Positions 48,851 through 61,619 of a stretch of 64,000 bases of DNA are shown piece by piece. The DNA lies in contig OX485803.1 in NCBI GenBank assembly GCA_950295325.1, positions 3,906,001 to 3,970,000 on the forward strand. The letters are read 5' to 3'. The stretch comes from Polytrichum commune (Eukaryota; Streptophyta; Polytrichopsida; Polytrichales; Polytrichaceae). The first letter of the stretch is position 1, and each line of letters starts with the position of its first letter. The notes beneath the pieces are model-generated. The model was not told where the DNA came from. It searched no databases and worked only from the letters and a program-made list of their open reading frames with translations. Made by a program: the position numbers and the translations under genes.

Positions 48851-51169
48851 GTGTCACCAATTCCGATTGACTTGCTCAATACTAATTGCAAACCGCGGTA
48901 TAGTGTCATCAACACTAAATGTTAACCCAACATTATTTGTCATTCCTTGTAAATTTCTTGGGGGATTATAGATTTACAGTGTTGCAATTACTGTCACTTA
49001 GCTAGTGATTTTTTATCCGAATTTCAATCATCCATGGCAATATGTCATCACAAGTTGCTAACAAGAGAAGGTAGGGTTGTGGCCAATGGATGAACTCATC
49101 CATCATCCATGACAGTCTTTGTTCACTCATTCATGAGAAGCATTATCCGAAAAGTTACCATAACGACCTACAATACCATATGACACTAAATATCATAATG
49201 ACTTAAAACACCTAATTCCAGACAGTAAGTGATACTAAATGTCATATTTAGTGTAGTCAGTGTGCACATCGAAGCATATGATATAACTTAGTTGGTAGAA
49301 AACAATAGTTTCGGGGTGAGATGTTGTAGACAAAACAGTGTGTTGTAAAGTAGCCTGCCGGCCTTAGAACACATTTATCATTCAAGGTAGAGAGTCGGGT
49401 GTCTGAAAATTTGACTTGCTCCTTTATTAAGGAGGCTGGCTCGAGTTTAGTAATGACTCGCCTTTCTTGACGAAGGAGCCGGATTCCGGAGGCCGATCGA
49501 GATCCAGTGTATATATACATACATCTCTCCAACCAAGGAAGCACATGCAGCTGACATCCCGAGTTAGTAATCTATAGTTTACTTAAACAGGGGCTCCCAA
49601 TCCATTCATGCACTGCGGCACCAGTGAAGGGAAATAAGAGTATAAAAAGGGTGGGGCGAAGTGAACATGGCCAAGACATGAGCCTGGAAGTAAGGATCTG
49701 GATCGTGGAATATTGGCACTGCACATGTGATTTCAAAGACGCCCGACTGCAGGAGCCGACTCAGTTCGGGCCTCATATGTATTAGCATGTCCGAAATACA
49801 TGCCACAAAGTAAGTCAGTGTGGCAGGCACCAAGGGCTAAGTATTCTCTGCAGTCTGCTCAATCCAGAAGGAGCCAATGCACCCTGCCAAGTAAGTTTAC
49901 CATTTCCAGAGGGGAAGCACACTACAGGGGTCGGCACTCGCCTTACTATTATTGTTTACAAGGGGAGCTTGTCGCCACAGTCTTGGGAACGGCCGCTCCA
50001 CCATCCATGCATGTCAATCGGTACCCAACTGTGCCTCCCGTTTGCTAAATTGGGAATGCTTACACACCACTCTTAGGAGCAGCCAATTCCTCCAAGCAGA
50101 ATTCAACGCTCCCCGCTGCACCGTTCATGGTAATGGGGGCCACTTCACACTCGAGACTGAGAGCCCGTGACTGTTACGCTTCAAGCACTCTCATTGGTGG
50201 AAATGGCGGAGCCGGTCCAAGTTCGCTGCTTCGCACTACGCTCGAGGGACCGACGGAGTATGGTGAATGCAATGTGGATGTAAAGTCTACATGGCTTCCT
50301 ACGTGGCATCGAATGGATCGTGTTTCATGGTCACTTGGACAACCACTTCTTGGAGGTAGGCCTAACACAAAACCACTGGGAGACCATGGTATTCGGAACG
50401 CTCACAACTGTTGGTTTATTCTATTTTATCATGCGTAAGGACCCGCATGAATAGAAAATTCATTAAAATAGCATTTGGTTGAGGGCCCGGTCACGTATGG
50501 CTTCACACTACACTTGAGGTTTGTGACCACACTAGATGATTATGGAGGTGTCTTGGGGTGGCCTTTGGACACTTTCTTTTGGGCTCTCACGGATTCAGGG
50601 TCACGGCTCTTGGTCCGTGTGCGAAGTGGCCCTTAGTGTCATGTACACTTATTTGCGAAGGGCCTAAACTAGATGACGAGAGGTCTCAAAGTGCCATGGC
50701 CGCTAATTGCCAATATGATGCTATTTGTCAACATAACTTAGCTTTTTGAAGTGAAAATATGTTCACGTAACTTGAACATTTAGCATAGCATATTGGAATG
50801 CTTGAGATGATAGTTTTGCATTATAGTATACAAGAGGAGGATATTATTGGATCATGCAGGTAAGTGTTGCACTTACTGATATCTCAACATTTTAGTAGAT
50901 GTTCTTGAGCATACTAAAATCAATTGTCATTTGTGTAAAATTTAGTCAACTTGTACACCGTTGTGTAATATAGGCATACACCTCGTCACACTATTGAGCA
51001 TGCTCATGCTAAGATAACAACAAGTGCACTTGAATGCCTAGTGTCGTGAGCATACAATAATGATGAAGTTGTTGATCATCGATGTAACATAGCAGACGCC
51101 TCAAAACAAGGTTGGTGACAACATTACACATGTGACACTAAGTGGTAAGTGTCATGTGTTTACGTTTTA

Positions 51170-52397
51170 GGGCCGGTTTACACTACAGTGGAGAAGGCCT
51201 CCGGTCGGTCAAGAATGCTTGGCCAAGACATGGTTATATGAGGCAAATGGTGAATGTGCCGGAGAAGAATTAAAGACAATAAAATATTTCTTAAGGAGTC
51301 TTGACCAGTTGAAGTCTAAACACCTAGAGGAGAAGTTTAGCGGAGAAGTCCACCGGAGAAGTCCACTGGTGAAGAGAAGTTCACCTAATGGTGAAGATTT
51401 TTTGTGATAAAAAACCATAATTCTCTACATTCACATTGTATCAAAAGATTTCAACAAGAATTGTGTTCATAAGAATTGTGTAATATAATGTTCAATTTTA
51501 TTCAAAAGATAATGAAAATTGCCAAATTGCCAATTGTCGAGTTTGGCCCATGTAGGAAATAAATGTCTCCTTGGGTGTTTAAGAATGAAGAGGGGAAAAC
51601 CCATACACATTGGACAAAGCACTACTCTTTGGTATTATTTAAGACATGCTCTCCTCTTAATCATCCTCATCAATTTCTCTCTTCTTATCTTTGATCTTCA
51701 ATCATGGATAATCGAAGAAGAGAGATTTTGTGCTCTCTTATGATCTTTATGGGTTTGAAGTATTTTATCGTTTCAACTATGGCCATACAAAAAACCATCA
51801 TGTATCACCATAATGCTTCAATTACGATGATGGTATATTTTTTGTTTGGGAGCAAGGAGAGGGTGGTGTGGAAATTTGACCGGCCAAGTGGATATGTGTC
51901 ACAATTTCTTCTTGGATCATATAATGCAAAAATGTTCAAAGATCGTGTACGGGTGAGTAAGCCTACTTTTTTTTATTTATGTCATTTGCTTGGACCCATG
52001 TTGAGCAAGAAAGATATAAAATTAAGACTTTGTATTCCAATAGAATGTAGAATTTCTTTGACATTGCATCGGTTGGCAACCGGTGATACTTTGCATACAC
52101 TTGCCGATTTGTATGGTATTTCAAAGTCAAGTGCTTTAATTTTTTATTGAGTTGGGCTTCTCCGGCCTCTTGAGGCCGGACAAGAAACTCCTCCTCCGGA
52201 GAAGCCCAACTCCAAAAAGTGCCGCCATGTAGGCGACCATGTCATTTTATCATCCATGAGAAAAGTTCACCACCATTGTTTTCTTCACCTAGTGTAAACA
52301 CCCACCGGTCAAGAGTTGCATTTTCGACCAATCACAATTGAGAAACGCCCTTTTTTTCATGACCGGTGGACTTCTCCACCGTAGTGTAAACCGGCCC
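51170..52397 (+). mobile_element. PIF/Harbinger-like DNA transposon, nonautonomous, 1,228 bp
   Basis: Terminal inverted repeats begin GGGCCGGTTTACACTAC at both ends, with one mismatch in the next stretch (AGTGGAGAAG versus GGTGGAGAAG). TTA flanks both sides (51,167-51,169 and 52,398-52,400), the 3-bp target duplication typical of PIF/Harbinger. The interior holds a truncated transposase frame. Near 52,155-52,205 an internal palindrome is present (GTTGGGCTTCTCCGG and its inverse), a further sign of rearrangement at the deletion. Confidence 0.88.
51704..52150 (+). pseudogene. Truncated PIF/Harbinger transposase (N-terminal part)
   Basis: A 148-codon frame contains FKDRVRVSKPTFFYLCHLLG, KKDIKLRLCIP, LHRLATGDTLHTLADLYGIS, the helical N-terminal region of HARBI1-like nucleases that precedes the DDE domain. 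It stops directly after ISKSSAL. The catalytic acidic residues are absent, so this copy could only be moved in trans. Confidence 0.8.
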
Positions 52398-52640
52398 TTA
52401 GTATGCTTGAGCATACTAAAGTCAATTGTCGTTTGTGTAAACTTTAGTCAACTTGTACATCATTGTGTAATATAGGCATACTCGTGCAAAGATAACAATA
52501 AGTGAACTTGAATGTCCAATGTCGTGAACTGACAATAATGGTGAAGTTGTTGATCATCAATGTAACCTAGCAAACACCTCAAAATAAGGTAGGTGACAAC
52601 ATTACACATGTGACACTAACTACCATAAACAATGTAGTAC

Positions 52641-55600
52641 ATTGGGTATCTTGGAAAAGAAAATAAAAAATTACCATCGGGATGGATCGACATGAATTTA
52701 AGTCCGTCGGGCCTACCTTGTTTGAGAGTCCCCTTAGTACAAGGTACGGCTCCATTAAAATGACAATGTAAGCTCTAAACTAATTAAACTAACCAAAAAG
52801 AAACTTCCGATTAAACTAACCGAAAGAAAGAGTCTATAGTAGTATTGTCAGCCCTAAACCTCCACCCTTAAGCGTCGTAGTCCGGGTGGAAGCCTAAGGT
52901 TCACATGTACTTGATCGACACCACTTAGCCCTTGGGACTTGGCACCCCATGCTCCTGCAACATAAATCTCAACACACAATTTTATTCCAAAAAGGAAACA
53001 AGGCCAAAAGCATTTAGAAATGCTCTCCTCCTCTTGAATATTCCACCCACTTCACTCCTCAAGTCTAACACGCCACTACTTAAGCTTTCACACTTGTCAA
53101 TTTAAGCCTTGGGGGGTTCACTCCCTCTTATATTTTGCATACACGTGCGTTCGGGACCTATTTATTGGGGGGCTATTTACCTTGCAGAAAAGATTATAAG
53201 GTATGGCATTTTTCAAAATAAAGGTGTGATGGTATTTTACATGTAATCCTTTTTCAATATTTAAAAACCCCCTATATTATATGTAAGTTTTTTACAAAAT
53301 TTATGTACAATGAATATATTAGACCCTATTTTTTATCGCACGTTGTTCTACGATTTTTTGCCAGTGAACCCCCCGAGATTTAAACTAACCAAAATAAGGG
53401 TTAAGCTAGCACCGAGTTAAACATTCGGCTTAGCCATCCTCTCCCTACACATTCACTACCCAATTCACACCCAGCTGAGTAAAAACACCTCCTACTAATC
53501 ATCCTCTAAGGGATCCTAGCCTACTGCCCTCCTCCTATACTACCCTTAACCACGGCTTTACCATGTGATCATCTAGCATGTAAGTGCACTTAATAGCTGA
53601 TAATAACTCCTAACACAAAGGTCATTGTTACCTGGCACTAAGCCGTTTTGTTCACCTCTAGCTCAATGAATGTCACCCAATGCCGCACTATGAGCCCGAG
53701 GTTGCTCTGTTTCGGCCAAGTCCAGGAGTGTGTGTATCAACCACTTGAATTCGTCGCCCTCTCCTCCTTACACCGGAATTGAGATTCTATTCGCAGCCTA
53801 CATTGTGGCGGCTAAGAGCCTTGCACCGCTTGAGCATTCACATCCAACACTTACACTAAACCCAAGGTTCCAAACATGCGTTGTCTCCGCCCATGGTAGA
53901 GCAACTGCCTTCGATCGCCTTCCTTTCCTCACCCTGCACTGAAAACCTCTCGGCTTCAAAGATTTCTGCCTCTTGTCACCGCAAATTCAGCTTCCGACCA
54001 TCTCGACACGTCCCTATCATGTGCGGCACCCACTCTTGTACCGTTCCATTCGACCTTGCCGATTGAACTGCAACATCAACTGCCAGCACCTACTCAGACC
54101 CTTTTGCCTCCCAGCCGCGTGCCGAGAAGGCTACTGCCTAACAATGAGACTGCGATACCGAGTTACACATGTGAGAATCACACACCCAAACACTCTATGT
54201 TGCTGAATTCTTCCCCTTCTCATGACCTTCTGAAACAATGCACCAGCTGTGATCCTCACTCGAATGCCTCAGAATCTTTCCGAGATTTCAGAGCGTGCTT
54301 CCGTTCATCACCTTCCCCGATTCATCAGAACCTGAATTCTCCCTGCCAACAACCACTTTGTCACACCAGGCCATTGCCTTATGCTCTTCCCCTTCATTGG
54401 ATGGTGGCATCCTTGATGTTGTCCCTGAATCCAGACCACTTATGCACCCGGCTCTCCTGACTCAAATGCTCATCCGTTTGTGGGCTGTGACCAAACCATT
54501 CGCCTCAGAGAGTCTCCCGACTCCGCATTCAGCCCCTCGAGCGAAGCTCCGATTCCAGCTCATTCCCTTCTGTCTGAGATCCCTGAATGCACACTTGCTA
54601 CATACCCTGGCTACAGATACAAGTTGAGGCTTCAACTTGGCTTCGCATTATCGCTCATCCCGCTCTAGCCACCGAATCTCCGAGCCAACAGGGCTCCGCC
54701 TCCGCCCCGTAGAACTCTCTGTGTGTGTTTTTTTAAAACTGAGAGAGTATGCCTCTCGGCCGAGACCCCCTTCCCTGGATTCGGAAATCCAGCAGTTGCC
54801 TCATCCGAACTTGGGAAGGCCCCCCCTTAAACAAACATTACTCCTACCCTAAACGAACAATTAACATTGGCCTAAGACACTTCAAGCCTAGCATCACTCA
54901 AACTCTAATTAAAACCACTTCACTTTTTTTGGTTTTTCCCTTTTAATTACTATTGATCTCACCACTTTAATTCAACTATAACTAAACTTCTAAGCTTCAA
55001 TCCTATCTAGCTTTTAAACTAACTCAACTAAATGCTAACTTTAATGTTTGAATATGATTTTAAGTTAAGTTTAAATGTGGGCGCATAATTGGGCTCACAA
55101 GTATGATGAGAAGCTTAACACTATATTCGTTAAATTGAGACTTTCTCTAGTCTCAAATTAATATATGGATCAAAGAACTTGAAGAGGCCCGAAACTATAT
55201 TGTCAACAATCTCAATTATATTATATGTTCTAATATCCCAAATCTATGATGTGCGGACATAAGCACATATGGTAGAGCACTCGACACCAACTTCATCAAC
55301 AAAAACACATTGGGTAGAGCACTTCAAACAAGTTTCACCCAAAAATATATATAAAATGATTTCTATTATTAGCATGTTCAATAGAATATAGACATTGCAA
55401 CATACAAAGTGCATGTAATAAATGCATGTTTCTTCATTCGAGAATATAGTCCCAAGCATAATAATAAGATGAACTTCAATTGCAGCTTGAAATATAGTAA
55501 ATGGATATTCATCCAACTCCAAACAATATAGTATTCGTAAGTTCTACCCAAACTCTGCCCCAATTTTGAAGAGCACACATATGTGTAATTTATATTGCTA

Positions 55601-55648
55601 TAATTACGTATTAAACTATAATCATGCTAACACAATCCTACCAACTTC
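52641..55648. other. Unassigned spacer with a C-rich block
   Basis: No domain recognised. The stretch 53,700-54,860 is less AT-rich and pyrimidine-rich on the plus strand, with overlapping open frames up to 134 codons (54,056-54,460) that do not look like protein families I know. It may be an untranslated or LTR-type region. The last few hundred bases are the 3' flank of the minus-strand gene. Confidence 0.35.
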
Positions 55649-58600
55649 TCATTCAACGTGGGTTGCTTCTTCTGCAATCCGAGCAAGGTTGTCTTTTGCA
55701 AAAGTTATGTACTTTTGAGGGATGGACACTGATCCACTATGGTGTTTCCGTGGTTTCCATGCTATGAATATGGAATCTGTATCTACCCAAGATGGACCGT
55801 GCTCAGAATCCACCTTCCACCGAAAGTTAGGGTTTGTATCCCAGCCTGTATAATGCCGAATCACATCTTCATTCCTTGCTGTCGGTCGATAGTACTCCAC
55901 TTGTATTTGTCGAAAATGAGGGCTGGAAGTTACAAAATTGGGATTGGACAAAGCTCTTGCCACCCACACTGGCTTCGCATATGTCTCGTCTCCAGGACGC
56001 AAAATGAGCATATAACCTTCATGACAATCCACTGCAATGCGGAAAGATGGTGGGGGACGACTACTAGCAGGCCCCACGTAATGGTCGTCCACATCAAACT
56101 CCTCTCGAACCTCTCCATTTCCCAAAAGACTAGGCTCTGAAGCTTGTACATCGACTCGTGTTTGTGGCCAAAATCCATGCCTCAAAGTATGAGGGCTATC
56201 TTGGTGGAGGTCTGCCAAGGCGGCACGAACACGTGTCCAATAATGTATCCAACTCCCATAACGATGCCAACATGATCCGCCAACATCCGCTATTTTCAAA
56301 CTCTCCCAATATTGTATGAAGCCTGATATACCTTTCAAAATATCCTCCAAATTCTTCATGGCTATTGGCTTACAAGGCCTAGGCTCCCCATCCGGTAACA
56401 TGGTCTTTCCATCCGCATCCACGCGCCACACAAGAAGACCCTCCGGCGGGCTCCACTCTTGTGACGTGCACAACAACTTGTATTGCATGGCCGGGACACC
56501 ATCGTCACGCATATAGAAGCGGAATTGTTGTGCCTTCGTATGCCCGATCAATCGGTGAGCTCCACTTCGAATATAAGGTTCTATAAATGCCTTGAAGTCT
56601 GGCACCTCCTCAATCATATGGGGGATGACGGGAACGTTCTCCAAATCCATGTACGACTTCATCAATAATGGAATTGTAGGGAAATCCTCCTCCCGCAACT
56701 TCATGCTCCACCGCCCAAAAGATGCATCAATATCATCGTGCGTGTGGCCTACCAATAGGAAGGACACAAAAACCTCCTTGAAAATGCCTTTCGCAACCAA
56801 CAACGACCAATATGCAAATACATATCTGCTTTTATTGTCCTTGGCACAATTGTCCAATTGGACACGCAAAGTTGGAGGCAACTTCTTGGCAATCACGGGT
56901 TCATTGGGTGGCTCGGGCAACGAATGCAAGCATACATCTTTTCCATCCAACACCGCTTCATATAAAGGTGTTGAACCCGTGTTCTCAAATAACAATCCTG
57001 AAGAATAGGCTGGTGGTTTCTCTAAATCACGTAAAAGCCTTGCAAATGATCCTATCGTGTGGTTTGAATCCGCTGGATACAAATCAAGAGCATAATGAGC
57101 AAATTTGACATCACCGTGTCCATGTGCAATCATTCCTGCAATGCCAACCCAACGTGATTAGCATCTATGTATGAATAAACCATTATGAAGGAATCCATGT
57201 TCTCCAGTACATCACGGAATAAAATACAACAACATTTAGGGTATGTCATGACATTGTTTCGAAGTTCACCTGTAACCGATACAGGCAACTTGAAAAACCC
57301 ATCCGTGGCCTTGATTCGATTTGCAAAACATGGGGAGGCTGTTTTGGCATGGTCCATTTTGTCATGGATGACCGTAAGAACCTCCAAGGGCCTGGAGATG
57401 GACAAAGCTCTATTTGTGTAGTAATCATTACGGTGTGCCTCTTGCATGTTTACGTGCTTGAAATAGTTCAATTGATGCGCTGCATATGACTCGGTGCCCA
57501 TCGTGTGTGCATCCCGGAGGCGCTTCAACTTCTCGCAATTAGAGCACCTGGCAAATTTGTCCCCTCGTCTTTTTGTAATGTATTCGCTAAAGTTTTGTTT
57601 CTTGATTGCACTCAATTTTGACAATGAAATTGGCTCCAACCCAATCTTCTCGCCAACTGCATTAACGTCCAACAATATGTCTTTCCATTTTGTGCCTGTG
57701 GGAAGAACTTTCTCCACAACCTTTTCACCGGTTGTGAGTGTGCGTGTTTTGTGCGGCATTGCATCGGCAAGAGGGACAATGATGGTTGCTAGAGTGGCCG
57801 TTGCTTGCCTTGTTGCTTCCCTAGGCTTCTTTAAACCCACGTTACCATGGTGACGGGACCGGCGGCCTTCCTTGGCATAAGCAGCTTGTCTATAAAAGTC
57901 CGATTTCGACACACCGTGAATGGTGTACCATGCCTTACAACACACGTCTATGCTTTCAATGGTGATGACCTTGCGACCCGTCCCATTCACATGTATCGCC
58001 CTATGGACATCAAGTTTTCTTGTGGATCTTAGACGGAAATCTCCAAGCCACATTTCTTCGCGGATGACCTTCAATTTATCCCTTGGAAACAATTGGCAAC
58101 AACGATGCACACAACAATCCTTTGTGGCAACTTCTCTAATGGACTCCTCCCCGAGCAACCTTTGACGTTTACAATCAGTTGCAGACGGAGCAGGACGTGC
58201 CAATGTATCGTACTTTCTTTGACCCTTGCGCGGCCGCATGTTTGATTGCACCTCCTTTTCGATTTGCATGTATCGTTGCTCATGTTCACGCAAGCTAACT
58301 CCATCAATTGTGACATTCCTCAATGGCCACCTGCGGAGGGAGAACCTATGAGTGGGATCCACCTCGGAATGAACGACCGACTCCAATATGACAACCCCAA
58401 CGTCCTCAGTGCCAAGCGGGTTTTCATCAATGCAATCTTGCGGATGGGTGTTACGGCAAATCCCCTCCGCCACAACAACTCCACTATCGTTAAGAAGTAT
58501 CACCTCCAAATTCACCCACGAAGCCCTTGAAAGTCCCGTACATTCAACAATGGGACACTGCGGTACGGAAGACGAAGGTAAATCCAAATGATCTTCATCC

Positions 58601-58713
58601 GCACTGTCAGCCATAGTAGCCTCCCCGACAATGTCTAGGTCATCATCAGATGCAGATGGCCAAGTGGCCATGTCATCAGATGACCAATCCCCTATTTCAC
58701 TAAACCCATCCAT
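55649..58713 (-). CDS. Two-exon gene of the family I recall as DUF7869; transposase-like acidic motifs
   Basis: Exon 1 is 57270-58713 and exon 2 is 55649-57135. The 134-bp intron has a strong donor (ACAG/GTGAAC), acceptor (TTGCAG/GA) and a CTAAT branch site. Joining gives about 976 residues, and the junction reads VSVTG-MIAHGHGD. I start at the ATG opening MDGFSEIGDW; an in-frame ATG 31 codons upstream is possible. The N-terminus is acidic. A Cys-rich patch (CCVHRCC), then VCCKAWYTIHGVS and a CxxC (RCSNCEKL) follow. Three acidic motifs stand out: HDKMDHAKT (D451, D454), VQLDNCAKDNKSRY (D576) and VGHTHDDIDASFG (D615, D616, D618). The spacing resembles an RNase-H-fold nuclease or integrase core, which is my inference. 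Function is not known to me. The frame has no lesion. A minus-strand TATATATG lies about 85 bp upstream (58,793-58,803). I cannot tell a domesticated gene from an active mobile-element gene. Confidence 0.75.
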
Positions 58714-58926
58714 TCTGCCTACACACATGAACATTGAACATTGTCTTAAAATCACAAAAATTGTAGGTTCAAATCGAAGAACAAAAAAACCATCATATAT
58801 AAACAAAATTGCAAATACTCAGTGCTCATACAAGTTCATATGACTGCTATGCCATTGGGCTTGTAAAGGTTTCGGAAGGCCAGTGGCCACACCGGCACCC
58901 AGATCCCAACCACACTTAGAGGCTGG

Positions 58927-59495
58927 GTTTGGGTCGAGCGACCCAAACCTTTTGGGAGGATGGGTTCAGGCTCAATACAGAGAGCACCCACACTTAGGCG
59001 CTGGATTTGGGTCGAGCGACCCAAACCTTCTGGCAGGATGGGTTTAGGCTCACTACAGACAGCATCCACACTTAGGGGCTGGGTTTGGGTCGAGCGACCC
59101 AAACCTTTTGGCAGAATGGGTTTTGGGTCACGACAGGGAGCACCCACACTTAGAGGGCTGGGTTTGGGTCGAGCGACCCAAACCTTTTTGCAGGATGGGT
59201 TCAGGCTCACAACAGTGAGCACCCACAGTGTAGGGCTAGGTTTGGGTCGATCGACCCAAACCATGAGGCAGGATGGGTTCAGGCTCACAACAATGAGCAC
59301 CCACACTGTAGGGCTGGGTTTGGGTCGATCGACCCAAACCATGAGGCAGGATGGGTTCAGGCTCACAACAGTGAGCACCCACACTGTAGGGCTGGGTTTG
59401 GGTCGATCGACCCAAACCTTGAGGCAGGATGGGTTCTGGCTCAATACAGAGAGCACCCACACTGTAAGGCTGGGTTTGGGTCGACCGACCCAAAC
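58927..59495. repeat. Palindrome array A: 78-bp tandem repeat, eight 22-bp palindromes
   Basis: Units start at 58,927, 59,005 and 59,083 and continue at about 78 bp. Each begins with a palindrome of arms GTTTGGGTCG and CGACCCAAAC around two variable bases (AG in four copies, AT in three, AC in the last). The rest of the unit (GGATGGGTTCAGGCTCA, GAGCACCCACACT) varies more than the arms. The array lies 214 bp upstream of the start of the minus-strand two-exon gene. Because 78 is a multiple of 3, both strands stay open through it, but the frames are not genes. Confidence 0.95.
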
Positions 59496-60118
59496 AATTC
59501 CGCAAAATCCACCTATTTATTCGGGTGATGCTCTATTAATCTATTTATAACCTATTTGGGACAACTGAACTCATAGATGCTTGTTGTAATTAGCTGCTCA
59601 TGAATGGAAGCGTATACAAACCGTGTATTACAGCTCCAACTTAGAGAGCTTGCAGCAATCTCAGGATTGGGACATGAAAGAAAGAACCAGCATTTGGGGG
59701 GGGTTGGGCTCTTTATACTACCCGCCTCCGCTTTGGGCATCCTCTTTGGATGCCTTTCCCACCTGGTCTCCTTTGGATGTTAATTCAAACCTTCTGACTC
59801 AATTTCCCGCTTCTTGTCAATAATAGAGAATGTATATTTAGCTTGGCTCTTCGTTGCCCCAACCACCAAATGAATAATTCAACATATATTTAAAGTTGTT
59901 ACCACCCTAACTTGGTCAACACTATTCTTCAACTCTTTCATAATTAGTTTTATACATGAATACACCACCACCTTCCCTATTGCCATCTCCTTTCTCCTTT
60001 TATCATTGTTGTATATTTTTCTCACATCCTTACTAATACTAAATCCCTATATGTAACTTCCATATATCACCATAGTGGATATTTAGTGTTTGAGTTTACA
60101 TTTAATGTTACTTACTCT

Positions 60119-60251
60119 CATAGGGTTAGTAATGGGAAGTGTATGCGTTCGTTTTAAGTGTATCAAACACTAACTATCATATAACTAAAAAGGATATAAA
60201 GGTTTTGATACACTACATATGAACGCATACACTAAATACCAATAACCCTAT
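60119..60251. mobile_element. 133-bp hairpin (MITE-like)
   Basis: CATAGGGTTAGTAATGGGAA and GTGTATGCGTTC on the left pair with the inverted right half ending ACCAATAACCCTATG. Arms are about 50 bp with several mismatches and the loop is short. No coding content. Confidence 0.7.
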
Positions 60252-61066
60252 GACAATATGTAAGATTATATCTATTAAGGGGTTTTACTCTACTTGTAGT
60301 CAAACATTATGGTATATTTCAAACAATATATTGACAAAAGATGTGCATGTATTATAAAACTTCATATACTAAAAGTCACTAAATATAATAGTTAATGCTA
60401 TTATTTAGACTCTCACATGAGGACTTATATTTTGAAAACAAATAATTAATGCCATGACAAACTTGAATAATTTGGCCAACTTTCAATTTCTGCTAATTAA
60501 AAGAACATATGTTGTGTTGTAATGTGTGCACCCAATATTGCTTCATCCTCAAGACTCCAAGTGTGACAATAACCTAGTACCTATGTGGAAGTCATTAATG
60601 GAACCCTAAACCACAAATGACATTTGGCACGTTCAATCTTCCAAGGATGTTTGAACCTATCGTGAAGTCCCTTGAACTCTACCAATGTGTGTGAGCAAAA
60701 CATGCAAAGTTCAAAAGGTATGTCCTCATATCATTCACAACATGAAATCTACTTTAAATTAATATATAATATTTCACTATTCCAAATAACATGTTAACAT
60801 GAACAACATCCTATCCATTATAATCTAGTTCTTATGCTTTTCTTACCAGGTGACAAGGTTATAGGTTAATATTGTATCACCTACTTGTGAGCACAATATC
60901 GTTTATTTCCTTTAGTGCGTTCATTCGTGAAAAACCACACATCCATCTTTCACGTTTGTGAATTAGGATGTTGTGATGACAATATACATTTGTATTGGAA
61001 ACTACAAGCACCAAGGCCCATGTCATTTGACCTATGTGCCATCCAGTTATGGTTTGTGTTGTTTAA

Positions 61067-61098
61067 GGTTTAGGGTTTAGGGTTTAGGGTTTAGGGTT
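61067..61098 (+). repeat. Interstitial plant telomere repeat
   Basis: About 4.5 perfect copies of TTTAGGG stand in otherwise non-telomeric DNA. Such short tracts arise by break repair or act as telo-box promoter elements. It lies about 2.5 kb upstream of the partial gene at the right edge. Confidence 0.95.
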
Positions 61099-61619
61099 CA
61101 GGCATCATCAAACATCAAACTGAATGTTTAAATGACTTCATATGATATGTGAACTCCATGGGGTTGCAGTAGATACATTTGTAATCATTTGTTTCTCCCA
61201 TGTACTTCAAATGTGAACTTCTAAGTACATATATTAATGTTCACTCTAATGCTACTTGTTAGGGTATCCATTAAAGACTAGAGCATTGTCCTCTACCAAC
61301 AACCATCATATAAATTACAATACATAATCCTAAACTGTTAACCATGTGAATGGTTACCATATTTATATTATTGCACCGTGTAATTGCCTTTGTGGATTGC
61401 AATATAATTATGACTTACTCCTCTTAGACTTTGTAACACTCTCATATGATTCCATAAATTACATTATTCATACACCAAAACGATAATGGCTACATTCAAC
61501 GATGTTATCAATTCCAACGGGTGATCATTCAATTGAACACCATTAAAATATGAGTTGGTGATGGTGTTAATTTTGTGGAATACCTTAGTCCACGTAGGTT
61601 TTTGACTGGTATTGAATTG

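Larger units (their letters stand above)
45267..50629. other. Long spacer with dispersed repeats, no gene recognised
   Basis: Short frames only. A hairpin element (48,035-48,178) and a dispersed repeat (48,725-48,850) are listed separately. The stretch 49,400-50,440 is less AT-rich, with overlapping frames on both strands (for example 50,127-50,438 plus), but I see no domain or splice pattern. Confidence 0.4.
50630..52640. repeat. Dispersed repeat copy B, partly duplicated and interrupted
   Basis: Positions 50,630-51,169 align with copy A at 20,380-20,880. The sequence resumes at 52,398 and repeats part of the unit (TTGAGCATACTAA through GTGACACTAAC) to about 52,640, so this copy holds a partial internal duplication. 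A PIF/Harbinger-like element occupies 51,170-52,397. Confidence 0.75.
59496..61619. other. Spacer between the two palindrome arrays
   Basis: No gene recognised. It holds a hairpin element (60,119-60,251) and an interstitial telomeric run (61,067-61,098), both listed separately. The rest is AT-rich. Confidence 0.45.

Noticed and set aside
57130-57133. 4-bp overlap of two long minus-strand frames as an operon-like or frameshift arrangement
   Set aside because: A well-formed 134-bp intron (57,136-57,269) joins the two parts and restores the family's normal sequence across the junction.
58836-59550. Open frames of about 200 codons on both strands through array A, with 26-residue repeats
   Set aside because: The 78-bp unit is a multiple of 3 and lacks stops, so several frames stay open on both strands. 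They are repeat artefacts without independent coding support.
61067-61098. True chromosome end
   Set aside because: Only about 32 bp of heptamers, with unique sequence continuing on both sides and a gene-like region downstream.
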